Of a stretch of 64,000 nt of DNA, positions 1 through 13,024 are shown in pieces (position 1 is the stretch's first letter; every line of letters begins with the position of its first letter). The notes beneath the pieces were generated by a model. The model ran no database searches, was not told where the DNA came from, and was given only the letters and a program-made list of their open reading frames with translations. This DNA is from Microbotryomycetes sp. JL201 (taxonomy: Eukaryota > Basidiomycota > Microbotryomycetes). A program made the translations under genes and the position numbers. The stretch spans positions 124,001 through 188,000 of the forward strand of contig JAQYUZ010000016.1 of the NCBI GenBank assembly GCA_033819885.1, given 5' to 3'.

Positions 1-3000
1 CCAGCGGCGAAGAATCAGCTCAACTATCTCGTCGGTCTACTTTTGCTTGAAGTGTGCAGTCAAGTTGCCAGCGTTCGATCAGCCGTCAAAAAGGCTCTTC
101 AAATTTTGTCCGATTCGACGGGCGTGCCTTTGACCGAAATGCTGCTGCCCGTCAGGGATCGGTTGCTGACGCCAATCTTTACAAAACCTCTGCGCGCTCT
201 CGGATTCACGATGCAAATCGGACATATTGATGCCGTGACGTACTGCATCAGCCTGTCACCGCCACTCATCGACTTTGATGAGCAACTCGGTCGACTATTG
301 GCAGAAGCGCTCGGTATCGCGGACGCAGAAGACGCAGCCTTGCTGGGCGGCAAGGTCACGGCCAAGACTACGGCGCCACTCACGCAGCTGCGGGTCGTCT
401 GTGTGCAGTTGCTTTCTGCTGCTCTTGCGTCCCCCGAATTCACAAACCCAGCTCATCAACCCATGCGACTCAAGGCACTGTCGGTCTATTTCAAGTTGCT
501 GTACTCGAAAGCACCTGAAGTTGTCGAAGCATCCTACAAGAGTCTCAAGCAAGTCATGGTCCAGCAAGGCAAATTGCCGAAAGACTTGCTCCAATCCGGA
601 CTCAAGCCGGTCCTCATGAACTTGGCAGACCATAAAAAGCTGTCTGTCGCTAGCTTGCAGGTAATTTGAACCGTGTGCGTTGATGTCCACGCTTTCCGGC
701 GCTGACACTGGGCATCGCAGGGACTTGCGAGGTTGCTCGAACTGTTGACAAACTACTTCAAAGTCGAGATCGGTCACAAATTGATTGACCATTTCCGCAA
801 CTTGGCCGTACCAGCAGACATTTTGCGCGCATCAACCAAGCAGCCCTCTGAAGATGGCGAACTTCAGATCATGGCAGCCATCATTAATATTTTCCACTTG
901 TTGCCGCACCCGGCGGCCGAGATCTTCTTGGAAAACGTCATCACGATCGTCGTTGACGTCGAGAGGCAGTTGAGGAAACTCAAGACGAGCGTTTTCACTG
1001 TACCGCTCGCGAAATACCTTCAACTATACCCGGATGCAGCCGTCAAGTTCTTCATTGAACGAATTGACGATCGTCGATACGTGCAGACGTTCAGAGCTGT
1101 TCTCGCGTCAGATCATGCGCCCCAAGTCAGGCAGCGAGTCATGGACCAGTCATTGGACCTTTTCGAGCGCGCTCTCAACAGTCAAGGCGAAACAGGCTAT
1201 CATGCGGCACTCGTCATTCACGAGCTCATTCAAGTCGAACCCGATTGGATTGGTTCGTGCCGACCTCTGATCGATCGCCTCATCACTCGTTGGGTCTCGG
1301 ACGTTCGTCGCAGCCGGTTGGCGCTCGAGGGCGACCCGCACTTTTCGCAGCTGCGCGAGGATGAAGTCGTATTGCAGATCTTCATCGCCTTTCTCGAAAA
1401 GGCAGAACACATTGATCTCGTCTTCCACGTGATCGATGCGTTCACATTCTGGAATTCTGCCAACTTGACAGTCCTCGGTCGTTTCATTAATCAGCACGTT
1501 GCGCTATCGACCAATGTTACGTTCAAGCGCGCCGTTCTTGACCGTTTCATCGAAATTTATGTCAATGCGGCCGTGACTGTGCCGCACAAGACTGCCGCTT
1601 TGCGTCTAATTGTCAACCCGATTCTGCTCATCTCGTTCTCTCGAGGAAAGAAGGAGGCCGCGTTGATCGACAGCGAGTACATCGCCAAGGTGCACGCCAA
1701 CGTGTGGAACCCGCTTCTGAGCGTCGTTCCCGACCTGCCGACGTTTGACGACGAGGCTCTGAGGATCGAGTTATGCTACTTTTCAACCCTCATCATCAGA
1801 GCGTACCCTCAGCTCGTCGCTGAGAACAAGAAGGACGTCATCAAATTTGGCTGGGTCAATATCAAGCTTGAAGATGTCACAGTCAAGCAGGCGGCCTACG
1901 TCTTGATCGCCAACTTTTTGCAACGCTACGATTCGCCGAGCAAGATCGTCGTGCAAATCTATGTCGCATTGCTCAAGTCGCATCAGCCCGAAGCTCGAGC
2001 TTTGGTGCGCGAGGCACTCGACATTCTCGCGCCATCGCTGCCCAAGAAGATCCCGCCGAGTCCAAACGAGTCGGGCCCGCCATACTGGGCGAAATGGACA
2101 CGCAAGATCTTGATCGAGGATAGTGGCAGCATGGCCTTGCTCGTCAACATTTACCAACTCATAGTGCGACACGCCGACTTGTTCTACCCTACGCGCGAGC
2201 TGTTTGTGCCGCACATGGTTGCCTCACTTACGAAGCTCACGCTTGGTACAAACGTCAACTCGGACTCGCGCGTATTGACTTTGGACGTCATCGAGCTCAT
2301 CTTGAAGTGGGAGCGCAAGCGAATTGAATCGGCCAAGAAGGATGAGGAAGATGTCAAGATGGATGTCGACGAAGCAGAAGCAGAACGTTCGCCGAAGCGA
2401 ACAAAGACCGACCGCGCGGGTTCGACAGGGCCGTCGAGCTCGACAGTGCCGACGACGACGGGCTACATGAGCAACTACTCCGTTCCATCCGGTTTACGAG
2501 ACCAGGTGATCAACAATCTGCTCAGGTTCATCGCCAACTCGCAAGAGGCTCTCGTCCGAAGCAACCTGGTTGCGCGTGCTCTGACGCTCCTCAAGGAGCT
2601 GATTGGTCCCAAATTATGGAGCGATGTGCACGTCAAGCTCGGCTTCTTTCAGCGCACGTTTGCTGCCCACGAGGTCAACGATGACTCGCTCGTTACGTTA
2701 TGCAACTCGGCCGAAGTCCTCAACGTCGTCTCGGCGTACAAGACGCCGGAATGGCACCTGAGCAGCATCGCAACGTTGCACGCCATCTTTGAAAAGGCGT
2801 ACGCGTCTGCAGATTTCCGTCTGCACTCTGCCTTGCGACCAGTGCTCGAACGCGTGTTCGATGCCATACCGACCGGTGCAGCCGCCGACCCGCCGCCTGC
2901 GGACATTCCTCAGGAAGTTTTATCGTTTGTCGACTGGGCTAGATCGCTCATCAAGGAGGGCTTGGGCTCGCTCAATGGTTTGCCGGCCTCGATTCTGCTG

Positions 3001-6000
3001 CTTCAAGCTTGGGCCAAGGCAACTCCGGAGCGCGTTGACGAGTTCTTCCCGCTGCTCATTCGAGTCTTCTCGCGTTATACGAAGGAGCACATTTCAGCCA
3101 CATCGCCTGTTTCGTCGAGCGATCCTCAGCTTCGCTTACTCGTCAGCAGTCTTGAGGTATTGCGTCAGCGAGTCTCTCATCTCGGCGAACATCGTCGCTG
3201 GTTCCTCAGCGCGATCGTGCAACTCGTCGAAAAGTCGTCCAACATTGACGTCTGTCGATTCCTGCTTCAGATGACGCGCAAATGGGTCGCCGAACGCGAT
3301 GAGCAGCATCCGACAAATAAGGAGAAGGCTGGCATATTGCTCAAAATGATGTCGTACGAGTCGCGTGGCAGCGAGGCATTGCTCAAGGACTACCTCAGCT
3401 TGATTCTCGACATTTACACGGACCCAACATTGGCGAGGAGCGAGTTGACGACCAAGCTCGAGCCAGCGTTCTTGACGGGCTGCAAGGTACGCGATCCTGT
3501 CATTCGATCGAAGTTCTTGGCTGTGTTCGACAAAAGTCTTGCCACTGGCTTGTTCTCTCGGTTACACTACATTTTGGGCGTGCAGAGCTGGGAGACACTG
3601 GGCGAGACGTACTGGATGCACCAAGCTCTGGATCTCGCTCTCGGCGCCATCGACACTCAGGACTCGCTGTACACGTCGTCTGCTCCGGCATCAGAGCCTT
3701 CACCGTTCGTCGAGCAACTGCAATCGTTTACGACCGGACAACTCGTCAGCGCCGCTCGACGACTCATTTACGCCGACCCTGCCACGACGCACAGCCTCTG
3801 GGTGGCATTCTTTCAGTCGAGCTGGACATGTCTGCCTCGCCGCGAGCAGCTAGACTTGACAAAATTTGTCGTCGGTCTGATCACGAAAGAATACCACCTG
3901 CGCTCCGTCGATCGTCGACCCAATGTTATTCAAACTTTGCTCGCCGGTGTCTTGGCATGCTCTCCTGCACCGACTTTGCCGCCTCACGTCGTTCGGTATT
4001 TGGCAAAAACATTCAATGCTTGGCACACGGGTCTGGAGCTGTTGCAAGACGGACTCGAAAACCTGCGCGAAGACGAGGCTGTGCGCGAGAGCACGATGGA
4101 CGCTTTGGCAGAGACGTACAGCGAGTTGAGCGAAGAAGACTTGTTCTACGGCTTGTGGCGTCGCCGAGCGGGCTATAACGAGACGAATGCCGCAATCAGG
4201 TGAGCTGATCTGGTCACAAGTAGTTCTGCTTCTGTATTGACAGCCTGCCTGCGACAGTTGGGAGCAAATTGGCGGCTGGGGTCAAGCGCAAGTCTTGTAC
4301 GAGTCGGCGCAAATCACAGCCCGGAGCGGAGTACAGCCCTTCACCGAGAGCGAAATGGCTTTGTGGGAAGACCACTGGATATTGACCGCTCAGAAGTTGC
4401 AGCAGGTGAGCACTGGCCTTTGCATGTGGAGAAACATTCGCTGAATCGCGGCGTACGCCTGAAGTGGGATGTCCTGTCAGAGTACGTTGCAGGTGACATG
4501 GGTCGTTCACGGACCTGACTGACAACTGGGCTTTCATAGGCTGTCAAAGAATGAGGGCAACAAGGAGCTATTACTCGAGTGCGCCTGGCGACTGTCGGAC
4601 TGGAACAACGACCGCGAGATCATCGAAGGTGCTCTCGAATCGATGAGCCCGGTCGCAACACCTCGCCGCCGCGTCTTTGAAGCGTACCTCGCTTTGCTCA
4701 ATGCGTACCAAGTCAAAGCGCCGGATGACGTTCCAGCTCGCAAGCTGTTTGGCAAGCTGTGTGACGAGGGCATTCAGCTGGCACTGCGCAAGTGGTACTA
4801 CTTGCCAGAAGTCGTCTCGCAAGCGCACACGCCTTTGCTTCAAGTCTTTCAACAGTTTGTCGAACTGCAAGAAGCTCAGCAAGTCTTCAACAGCTTGGCG
4901 ACGACGACGACAGCCAACCTCGACCAGCGCTCGAACGAGCTCAAGAGCGTTCTCGGCACGTGGCGCGACCGTCTACCGAACCAATGGGATGACATCAACG
5001 TGTGGAGCGACCTTGTCGCTTGGCGACAACACGTCTTCTCAGCAATCAACAAGGCTTACGTGCCACTCGTGCCGCAACCCGTGCAAGGCGTGCCGCAAAA
5101 CACGAGCTCGTTCGCATACCGCGGATTCCATGAGACGGCTTGGATCATCAACAGGTTTGCGCACGTCGCTCGCAAGCACCATCTCAACGAGGTGTGCATC
5201 ACGTCGCTTACCAAGATTTACACTTTGCCCAACATCGAAATTCAAGAAGCATTCCTCAAGCTGCGAGAGCAAGCCAAGTGCCACTACTCGAACTCGTCGG
5301 AATTGGCGGCCGGTCTCGAAGTTATCAACAATACGAATCTCGCGTACTTCAACAATAGCCAAAAGGCCGAGTTCTTTACGCTCAAGGGTATGTTTTACGC
5401 CAAGCTGCACTTGCATGACGAGGCAAATCAAACGTTCAACTTGGCCGTGTCGATGGAGATGGGTTTCCCGAAAGCGTGGGCCGAATGGGGCGAATACAAC
5501 GACAGAATGTTCAAGGACAATCCGCAAGACCTCAACCTCGCCGCCAACGCCGTCAGCTGCTATCTGCAGGCGGCCGGCTTGTACAAGAGCGCCAAGGCTC
5601 GCAAGCTGCTCGTTCGCATCTTGTGGCTGCTCAGTCTCGACGATGTGAATGGAACGATCGCCAAGGCGTTCGATTCGTACAAGGGCGAGGTGCCGGCTTG
5701 GTATTGGATTACGTTCATCCCGCAATTGCTGCTCGCGCTCTCTCAGCGAGAGGCACGGTACGCTCGTGTCATTCTGCTCAAGATTGCCAAGCTGTTCCCA
5801 CAAGTCCGTCCCGTCTGCTCTATCCGAGTGCGCATCGAAGCTTCAGGGCACTGACATTTGCCTCTTCCTGCAGTCTCTGTTCTTCCAGCTGCGCACGATC
5901 AGGGAAGACTTGTCGATCGCAAAGAGGCAACATGCTCAGAACCAAGCTCGGATCGCTGCCGCCGCTCGCGCTGCAGAGCAAGCCGCTCAGCAAGAAGGAG

Positions 6001-8218
6001 GCGACAAGGCTGAAGGTGGTGCAAATGGTTCCGCGCCCGTGCCCGTCCCTCAGCCGCAGATGACGAATCCGAACGGGCCTCGTCACCCGTGGGAGCACGT
6101 TGATGAGATTATGGCAATCCTCAAAACCGCGTTCCCGTTGCTCGCGCTCTCAATGGAGATGATTGTTGACCAGATCTCGACTCGATTCAAGCCAACTCCA
6201 GAGGAGGACATTTACCGTCTGATCAGCGCGTTGCTTGCGGATTCGCTACAGCAGTTCATTGCACGCGCAAGTCAGCCGCAGGACGATGGCATGTTGTCAC
6301 AAGCCACTGTGGCCAATATCGCTCGCTTCGCAGAAAATTTGCATCCGACCGGCATTAAAGTGAGCAATATCCCTCGTCGTGAGAGTGTACCGCTGACTTC
6401 TAAACCTGGCTTGACAGAACTCGTTCGAGCAAGATTTCCTCAAGTCGAATCCGACGCTACGAGAATATGTTCAACGCCTGCAGCTGTGGCGAGACCGGTA
6501 CGAGACATTACTCAATAAGAAGGCGAAGCGATCGAACTTGGAAGCCGTCAGCCATTGGCTCGTCGAGTTCCAGTATCAAAAGTTTGACGAGATCGAGGTG
6601 CCCGGGCAGTATCTCAAGGCGAGTTGCTCGTCAGACTTCGGGGAGGACTCAGAGCTGACGACAAAGCAAATGCACTTTGCAGCACGAGGACAGCAACACA
6701 AACTTTGTGCGCATCAGCCACTTTGCCAACAAGTTTGATGTCACGAGGTCCCATGGCGTCTACTTCCGCCGCCTCACGATCCATGGCCACGACGGTAGCA
6801 CGCATAGCTTTGCGATCCAAGTGCCATCCGTGCGCACCTCTCGCCGAGAAGAACGTATCATGCAGCTCTTCCGCATGCTCAACTGGTGAGGGAACTCGCC
6901 GGAAGCTTTGGGATCTTGAAGTGCTGACATCGTCTCGACTTTGAACAGCCCCCTTATGACTCGCAAAGAGAGTCGTAAACGCAACTTGTCGTTCAATATC
7001 CCAATCGTTGTGCCCCTTGCGCCTGGCGTTCGTCTCTTTGAGAACGATGCTTCAATCACGAGCTTACAAGATATGTTTGAGCAACATTGCGAGATCGTCG
7101 GCATCAAGAAGGAAGACCCATTGCTCGCTCACACGGAGCGAGTCCGCGCTTTGCACAGGCAAGACCCACCTCTAGGCGTGAGTTGTGTGCGGTTCACCTT
7201 GAGCTGGCCGCACCATTCTGATCTCATCCTGTCAGCGCCCGGAACTATGGAATGGTCGGCAAGAGATTGCCGAAGAAATTGCCTACAAGATGGTGCCTGA
7301 CGATATCCTCAAAAAAGTCAGTCGCGCGCACTCTTCGCGATCGAATCGGCTTGAACGCTGACGAATTCTGTGGGTGCTAGTTCATGACCAAGACGATGGT
7401 CAGCCCGAGCGACGTGTGGCACATTCGCAAACACCTCACGCAACAGATGGCGTCATTCATTTTCATGACGTACATTATGAGCATGGGTGCGCGCCACCCG
7501 AACCGTATCCACATCTCTCGGACAACAGGCAAACTCTTTACTTCGGACATGCTGCCTTGTGAGCGGCGGACGCATTTCTCAGCTTTGACGCATAAAGAAG
7601 CTGACCTTGTGGCGTCGTCTCCTCCCGCGTCTGTTGCAGCAATCACACCCAGCAAGCCCGAGTTTGTCAACGCCGAAGCTGTGCCTTTCAGGTTCACGCC
7701 AAATTTCCAGCGCTTCATTACTCCTGTCGGCACTGAGGGTCTGCTTACGAGCTCAATGATGGCGATCGCGCGGTGTTTGACAGAGTCAGAGGTCAGTCCG
7801 GAGTCGATTGACGAATTCCAAGAGGGCGCGCCACATCAATGACTGACTGCTGCGTCACCATGCCTCTACACAGTCTGCACTCGAGCACCGGCTGAGCTTG
7901 TTCATACGGGAGGAAGTGCTCGTTTGGGCTCAAATGTCAAAGACGGACCCACGTGGCAACCTGCGAGAGCTCGTGTCCAACAATGTTGACGCCGTCGCTC
8001 GACGTGCCAAAGTCATGTCTTGCAAGATGGAGCGAGAAAAGGTGGGTTTCTGGCCATTCCGGAATGAGAGTCGAACTGGCTGCAAATTTACCGATACTCT
8101 CTTGCAGCCGCCGAGTGCCACGATCCCCGTCAATCAAAGCATTCTCGAATTGTTGTTGCAGGCGACGTCTGCACAAAACCTGAGCCGCATGGAGCCGACT
8201 TGGCAACCTTGGCTGTAA
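1..8218 (+). CDS. TRA1: Tra1/TRRAP, SAGA and NuA4 activator-binding subunit (5' end outside window)
   Basis: Giant PIKK-family scaffold that links transcription activators to the SAGA and NuA4 acetyltransferase complexes in the nucleus. Exons: 1-660, 721-4199, 4258-4405, 4465-4481, 4540-5803, 5874-6359, 6418-6618, 6683-6885, 6949-7177, 7236-7316, 7381-7558, 7640-7791, 7874-8041, 8108-8218. They give 2458 residues of the C-terminal part; the reading frame is open at base 1. The helical-repeat and FAT regions are followed by the kinase-like domain and a FATC end finishing MEPTWQPWL. Where active PIKKs have GDRHxxN and DFG, this protein reads GARHPNR and SDML, so it is a pseudokinase, as known for Tra1. 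Exon 4 is only 17 nt and the intron 6619-6682 starts with GC. Introns 7559-7639 and 8042-8107 leave the frame open if unspliced but interrupt conserved sequence. Confidence 0.95.
6619..6682 (+). other. GC-AG intron in TRA1
   Basis: The donor reads AAG|GCGAGT and the acceptor TTTGCAG. Phase 0 on both sides joins PGQYLK to [11 protein letters not shown], matching Tra1 relatives. No GT donor in the vicinity keeps the frame. Confidence 0.85.
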
Positions 8219-8696
8219 GCAATTGCCGCTCGCCTGCTCGCAACGGGAAACTGGCGCTTTCTCGGCTTGTGTTTTCGTTTTGTATTTGTGCGCGTTGAAA
8301 TAGCTGCTGCTGTAGAGATAGATTTGAAAAAGATTTGTAACGATGCATATGACAGTACGTTCTGATTGCGTGCCAGAGTGTTGTTCCGGTTAGGATTCTA
8401 ACCGGAAGTGCTGCGAACGCGCGGTGCGCGTTTGGTGGCTGCCAGCTTGCGAGCGGTCGTGGCAACAACTACGAATCCGAGCCTCACCTAAGCAGACGCT
8501 CAATTTCGGGAGGTCCAATCCGACCCGGCTAGGCCAAACATACACGACGACTGTCGATAGCTCGATCGGCGGCCGCACGAGAGTGCAAGCCTACGCACTT
8601 GCAAGACGACCAAAAGTAGTGCGTCGATGGTCCGTGTGACAAGACTGTAGCACTTTGGAACGCAGCAGAGCTTGGTCGCTAGTGTCTCGCGAACGG
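8219..8696. other. Intergenic region upstream of the Zn2Cys6 gene
   Basis: About 480 bp between the TRA1 stop and the ATG of the transcription factor gene, which lies on the same strand. I find no gene here. It holds the perfect palindrome at 8384-8407, reported separately. An upstream untranslated exon cannot be excluded. Confidence 0.7.
8384..8407. promoter_or_regulatory. 24-bp perfect inverted repeat containing CGG-N12-CCG
   Basis: Two 10-bp arms, TTCCGGTTAG and its exact complement CTAACCGGAA, flank GATT. The arms place CGG and CCG triplets 12 bp apart. Zn2Cys6 dimers are known to bind inverted CGG triplets. The site lies about 290 bp upstream of a Zn2Cys6 gene, so an autoregulatory operator is a reasonable inference. 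A stem-loop at the 3' end of TRA1 transcripts is the alternative. Confidence 0.5.
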
Positions 8697-11600
8697 ATGC
8701 CGTTCAAAGTGGTGCAGTCGTCGAGTGGCCCGAGCGTTGCCAGTTTGGCTGCCGCCGCGTCCGCAGCCGCCGCCGCCGCCGCCGTTCGAGGCTCGACTCA
8801 GTTCGTCTCGCGCCCGGCCGAGTACTCGTCAGAGTCGAGCGCCGCGACGAGCCCTGGAGTGACTGGTGGCACGCCTGCCATCATCATTACCCCGTCCGAT
8901 TGGACGAGGATGCGCGCGACCACTTCCGCGGGTGCGGCAGCAGCTGGCGCTGGAGGTGCGCACGCCTATAGCACCACAAGCTCGCAACACCAGCAGCAGT
9001 ACGCGTACGCAGACGAGCATGACATGCTCGATGACGACGATGATGACATCGACGACGACGACGACGACGACGGGAGCGAGTACGACGCCAACAACGCGAA
9101 CGGTGGCACCGGCCAAGGCCACGGCGGCATACCCGTCTCTGGCTCGGCGTCAGCCGGCGGGCATCACGCTTCACTTGCCAACGTACACCAGCAGCGTCTC
9201 GGCGGCCCCGGGCAGGCAGATACGTCGGCGCCAAGCTCGTCCAACGGCGCGGGCTCGGGCGCGGACACGCCAAAGAAGAAGCAGACGCGCGGCAGTCGCG
9301 CATGCACAGTCTGTCGCAAACTCAAGATGCGATGCGTTGGAGCAGAAGACCCGCCCTGCAAGCGTTGCAGGAACAGTGGCCAGCAGGTCAGTCCATCTCT
9401 TTCTTTGCGCTCGCAGCTGGGCTCTGGCCCGCCTGCGCGATCATTGGCTCGGCCGTCTCGGGTTCCTCGGCCTACGTGTCCACGGCGCTGGGATCGCAAC
9501 ATGGACATGAACTTCTCGTGCAATTTGCACACATCCTCTCACGCTCCCCCTGGACTGGTCACTGACTTCTCAACTGTGTACAGTGTATATTTGAAGAGTC
9601 GCAGCGAGGGCGACGATCAAACCGCAAGACAGACATGATGGCAAAGTCGCTCAAACGCCTAGAATCCACTCTTGAAACTGTTCTCAAATCGATATCGAAT
9701 CCAGGCGCGCTCGCGTCGTCAGCCGGATTGCTCTCTGACCCCAATGTCAGACCCCTCGTACAAAACGCGCTCGGCGGAATAGAGGGCTTATCTGTCGACA
9801 GCTCTTCAGAGTCGCCTCTGCAAAGGTCGTCCGCGGGAGGAGCAGGACCGGCATTGACAGCGACAGACGACACTCCGCTGCCTTCATTGCACTCGTCCGT
9901 TCTGCCGAGTCTGAGGGACGGCGCTAGGTACGAAATTGGTGGTGGAGCGATCGCGTCACCGGATGCCGTCGCGAGCAATTCTAGCGCGCCACAGCGCGGC
10001 GAAGCCCTGTCAACGAGCTCGGCAGCAGGCCCGGGCTCGAACGGCAAGTCGATGGAATGGTCCGGACCGAGAAGTGAACGAACGCGTAGAGACGACAGTC
10101 CGAGATTGCACAGTCTGCCAGACAATACCCTGAACCCGTGAGTTTGCCCTTCCAATTTCCCGATGGAATGAGTCAGGTCGCTAACACCGTGCTCCTCTTC
10201 ACAGTCTGGGATTACTCGCCGAGTATGTCAAAGTTGTACTCTATCCGCATTTCAGGCCATTGATCCATGCTCGCTTTGCAGAGCTTCACTTCAAAATACA
10301 AGAAAACGCGCCGTCACTTTGAACGACGTCTTAGAGACAGCAAACGGCTTGCGTGATACTGACGAGAGAGAAGTAAAGCGCTCAAGGCTAGGCATGGGTA
10401 ATCCGAGCTACTTTCAGCCAGGTCCAATGAATAGTATGCCTTCAATCCCCGCTTGCTTGACGTCCAAAGAGGTCTAAACTTGCGCTCAACCCAGTCCTTC
10501 CGCTGCGGCGGATCGTTTTCGAGCAACGGATGCCGCCTGCCCTGCTTGAAGAAAAGATTCTGTCCGTCGAAGAGGTTGTCGAGCTCTTCTCAATTTTTTT
10601 CGAGCACTGCCACCGGCACGCGCCTTTCTTGGATCCCGACATTCATACACCTGCGACGACAGGCTCTCGCAGTCCATTCTTGTTCACTTGCAGTGAGTCG
10701 TCTCGCTATCCTTTGCTCTGAAGACAAAGATCTTACAAAGACATGAGGTAGTCTGTACTGTGGCCGCACGCTTCTATAAGAAGCGGACTGATGACCTCTA
10801 CCGCAAGTGTTTGCGCATTGCGAAAAAGATTGCATTCGACGCAATGACAAAAGGCTACAAATCAACCGAGATCTGCCAAGGTTTTTTGCTTTTATGCGGT
10901 TGGAACCAGCCTGCCGAACGGTTCGAGGAAGAGCGCACTTGTCAGTCATTGCGGCCTTTGGGCGATCTCAGGAGATGCTCACCCGGCCGTGGTACTGTTG
11001 CAGACCAATTCAGTGGTATCGCAATCCGCATGGCGACAGATTTGAACTTGCATCGAAAGACGTTGACTGTCTTGCCAGACGACGTCAGCGCAGAGACGAA
11101 AACTTTGTATCAGCGCGAGATCATCAATCGGGAACGAACATGGATCTACTGCTACATTTGCGATCGCAGCACGTCGACGCAGATGGGAAAGCCGTTCTCA
11201 ATCCCGAAAGAGGATTTCATTCTGCGGAGTGCGCGAACATGGTACAAAGAATCCAGCGCTTCCAGAACTGATGGTGGATTGTGCGGGATGGTCGAGATGC
11301 ATCGAATTGTCGTGAGTTTGCAGCCGTCACTTAATCAACACTGCGCCAAGGCCTGATCTTGACCGTTGCAGGGCCGCATGATCGACACGCTGTATTCGGA
11401 CACTCGATCTGTGTCGGGGCTCAACACAAACTTGGATTACAACATTCTCAGTGAGCCTGCCAACGCAAATACCAAAGACACGATTTGACCGACTGCTCAT
11501 AATTCAGTGCGAGCGTTCCTGAGTCAACTGGATCAATGGCGTGAGGATTGGACCGAGTTGCACGTCCTCGAAGCCAATCTCGGACAAGAAGGCGGCCGGA

Positions 11601-12777
11601 AACGGGCGGGACAGGGTGCCAAGCCCGCTGGACCCATGACGCAGCAGACGACCATGTATATTGACTTTGCTCGCGAGATGGCCCACTTTTATCATTCATA
11701 GTAAGCTACTCACTCGTCCCCCCGCCGCGACCGCTCTGACTTGTCCTGCTGTTGTCTGTCCGGCAGCTACCGACTGTTTTTACTGTCATTTGCGGTGCAG
11801 GAGGGTCGTGAACGGCCAGATAAGGGCATCGACCTGCCGAGTTACTGCGTCTTGTGCTTTGAGAGCGCGTCCACCATGATCGGTGTGTCCGCATCAGCCC
11901 GAATTCACTCTGAGTTGTTCTTGGTACTCATTCAGTCTCTCATAGGTATCGCTCGCGATTTCCTCGGTCCGAACGGCATGTTACGCTATTCGCTTGACTC
12001 TACATTTGTTTACTTGTCATACGCCGCGACGTTTTTGCTCAAACTGATTTCGCCGACGTTCGCGCATGTCATTGATGAGAATGCGGCTATTCGACTCGTT
12101 CGCGATGTGGCCGAGACATTTGAACGTTCCGCCGTCGACGAAAACCACACGCCAGCTTTGTACGCTTCGTTCCTCAAGACGCTGATTGACAACAAGCTGC
12201 ACGGACCCCGGACTGCACCCGGATCACGAGTGCATACGCGACCAGGATCGCCTGTCACAGGTCAAAGTTCAAGCAACGGCTTGCCACCGGGTGGCCCCGG
12301 TAACGAAAACATGGAGTCGTTGCTCAAGATGAGCGGAGGTGACGTGCATCAGCCATTTGAGGGTGGAGGAGGTATCTCTGGTGAACAACCGGTCGGCGAA
12401 CAAGCGTTCGATAGCATGGCCATGGACACGATGTTGAGCAATGGCGGGTTTTGGGATAATGTGCGTATTTCACAGCTCCGGCCGTAACGCTTACGATAGG
12501 TTGACGTTCTCACGGCTGCACGCAGATGCTCATGCCTGGATTTGGAGGTCCTTTGGCATCCTTATCAGGTGGAACAGGCACCATGCTCGGCAATATCGTG
12601 AGTGTGACTTTGAAAGAATTCAGGGTGTCTTGGTACTGAACTCATTTGCTTTTGTTCACTTAGACTGATCCGTGGAGCGTCACGCCTTTGCACTCTAGAC
12701 CTGGTTCGCCAACGGGAGTCAATCATCACCATCATGCGTTCCCGACTTTTGATTTTGGCGTTCCGCCTTCGTCTTGA
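8697..12777 (+). CDS. Zn2Cys6 fungal-specific transcription factor
   Basis: Nuclear DNA-binding regulator of 1086 residues. Exons: 8697-9386, 9584-10137, 10205-10222, 10282-10433, 10495-10692, 10752-10940, 11004-11311, 11372-11450, 11508-11700, 11767-12460, 12526-12597, 12664-12777. The first ATG in the open frame is 8697; an upstream exon is possible. An acidic run of Asp codons lies at about 9028-9072. The zinc cluster CTVCRKLKMRC then CKRC, with the sixth Cys as the first codon of exon 2, lies near residues 200-232. The middle homology (fungal_trans) region includes FTCICTVAARFY and YQFSGIAIRMATDLNLH. The C-terminus is Gly/Ser/His-rich. The long intron 9387-9583 (197 nt) separates five zinc cysteines from the sixth. 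I cannot assign target genes or a subfamily. Confidence 0.9.
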
Positions 12778-13024
12778 AGCGGCAACTCGCCAGCAATTCT
12801 CAAAAGATCAAAATGAAATGTACTAGAAGAGCTTCCCGAAATCGGTGACGTAGTATCGTTCGTCCGAGTGTTGTAAAACGTGTTTCGTTATTCAAGACCG
12901 CTTTTAGGAAACGTTCGTATGCAACGGTGCGAAACGGATGCAAACAAAGGACTAAGCTACAGTCACGCAGTGGGTGGAAGGTCGTATCGAGTCAGTTTTG
13001 AAAGCGTATTAACATTTGTCGTGT

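Noticed and set aside
5039-5803. 254-codon open frame antisense to TRA1
   Set aside because: It is fully inside a conserved Tra1 exon and its sequence resembles no protein family.
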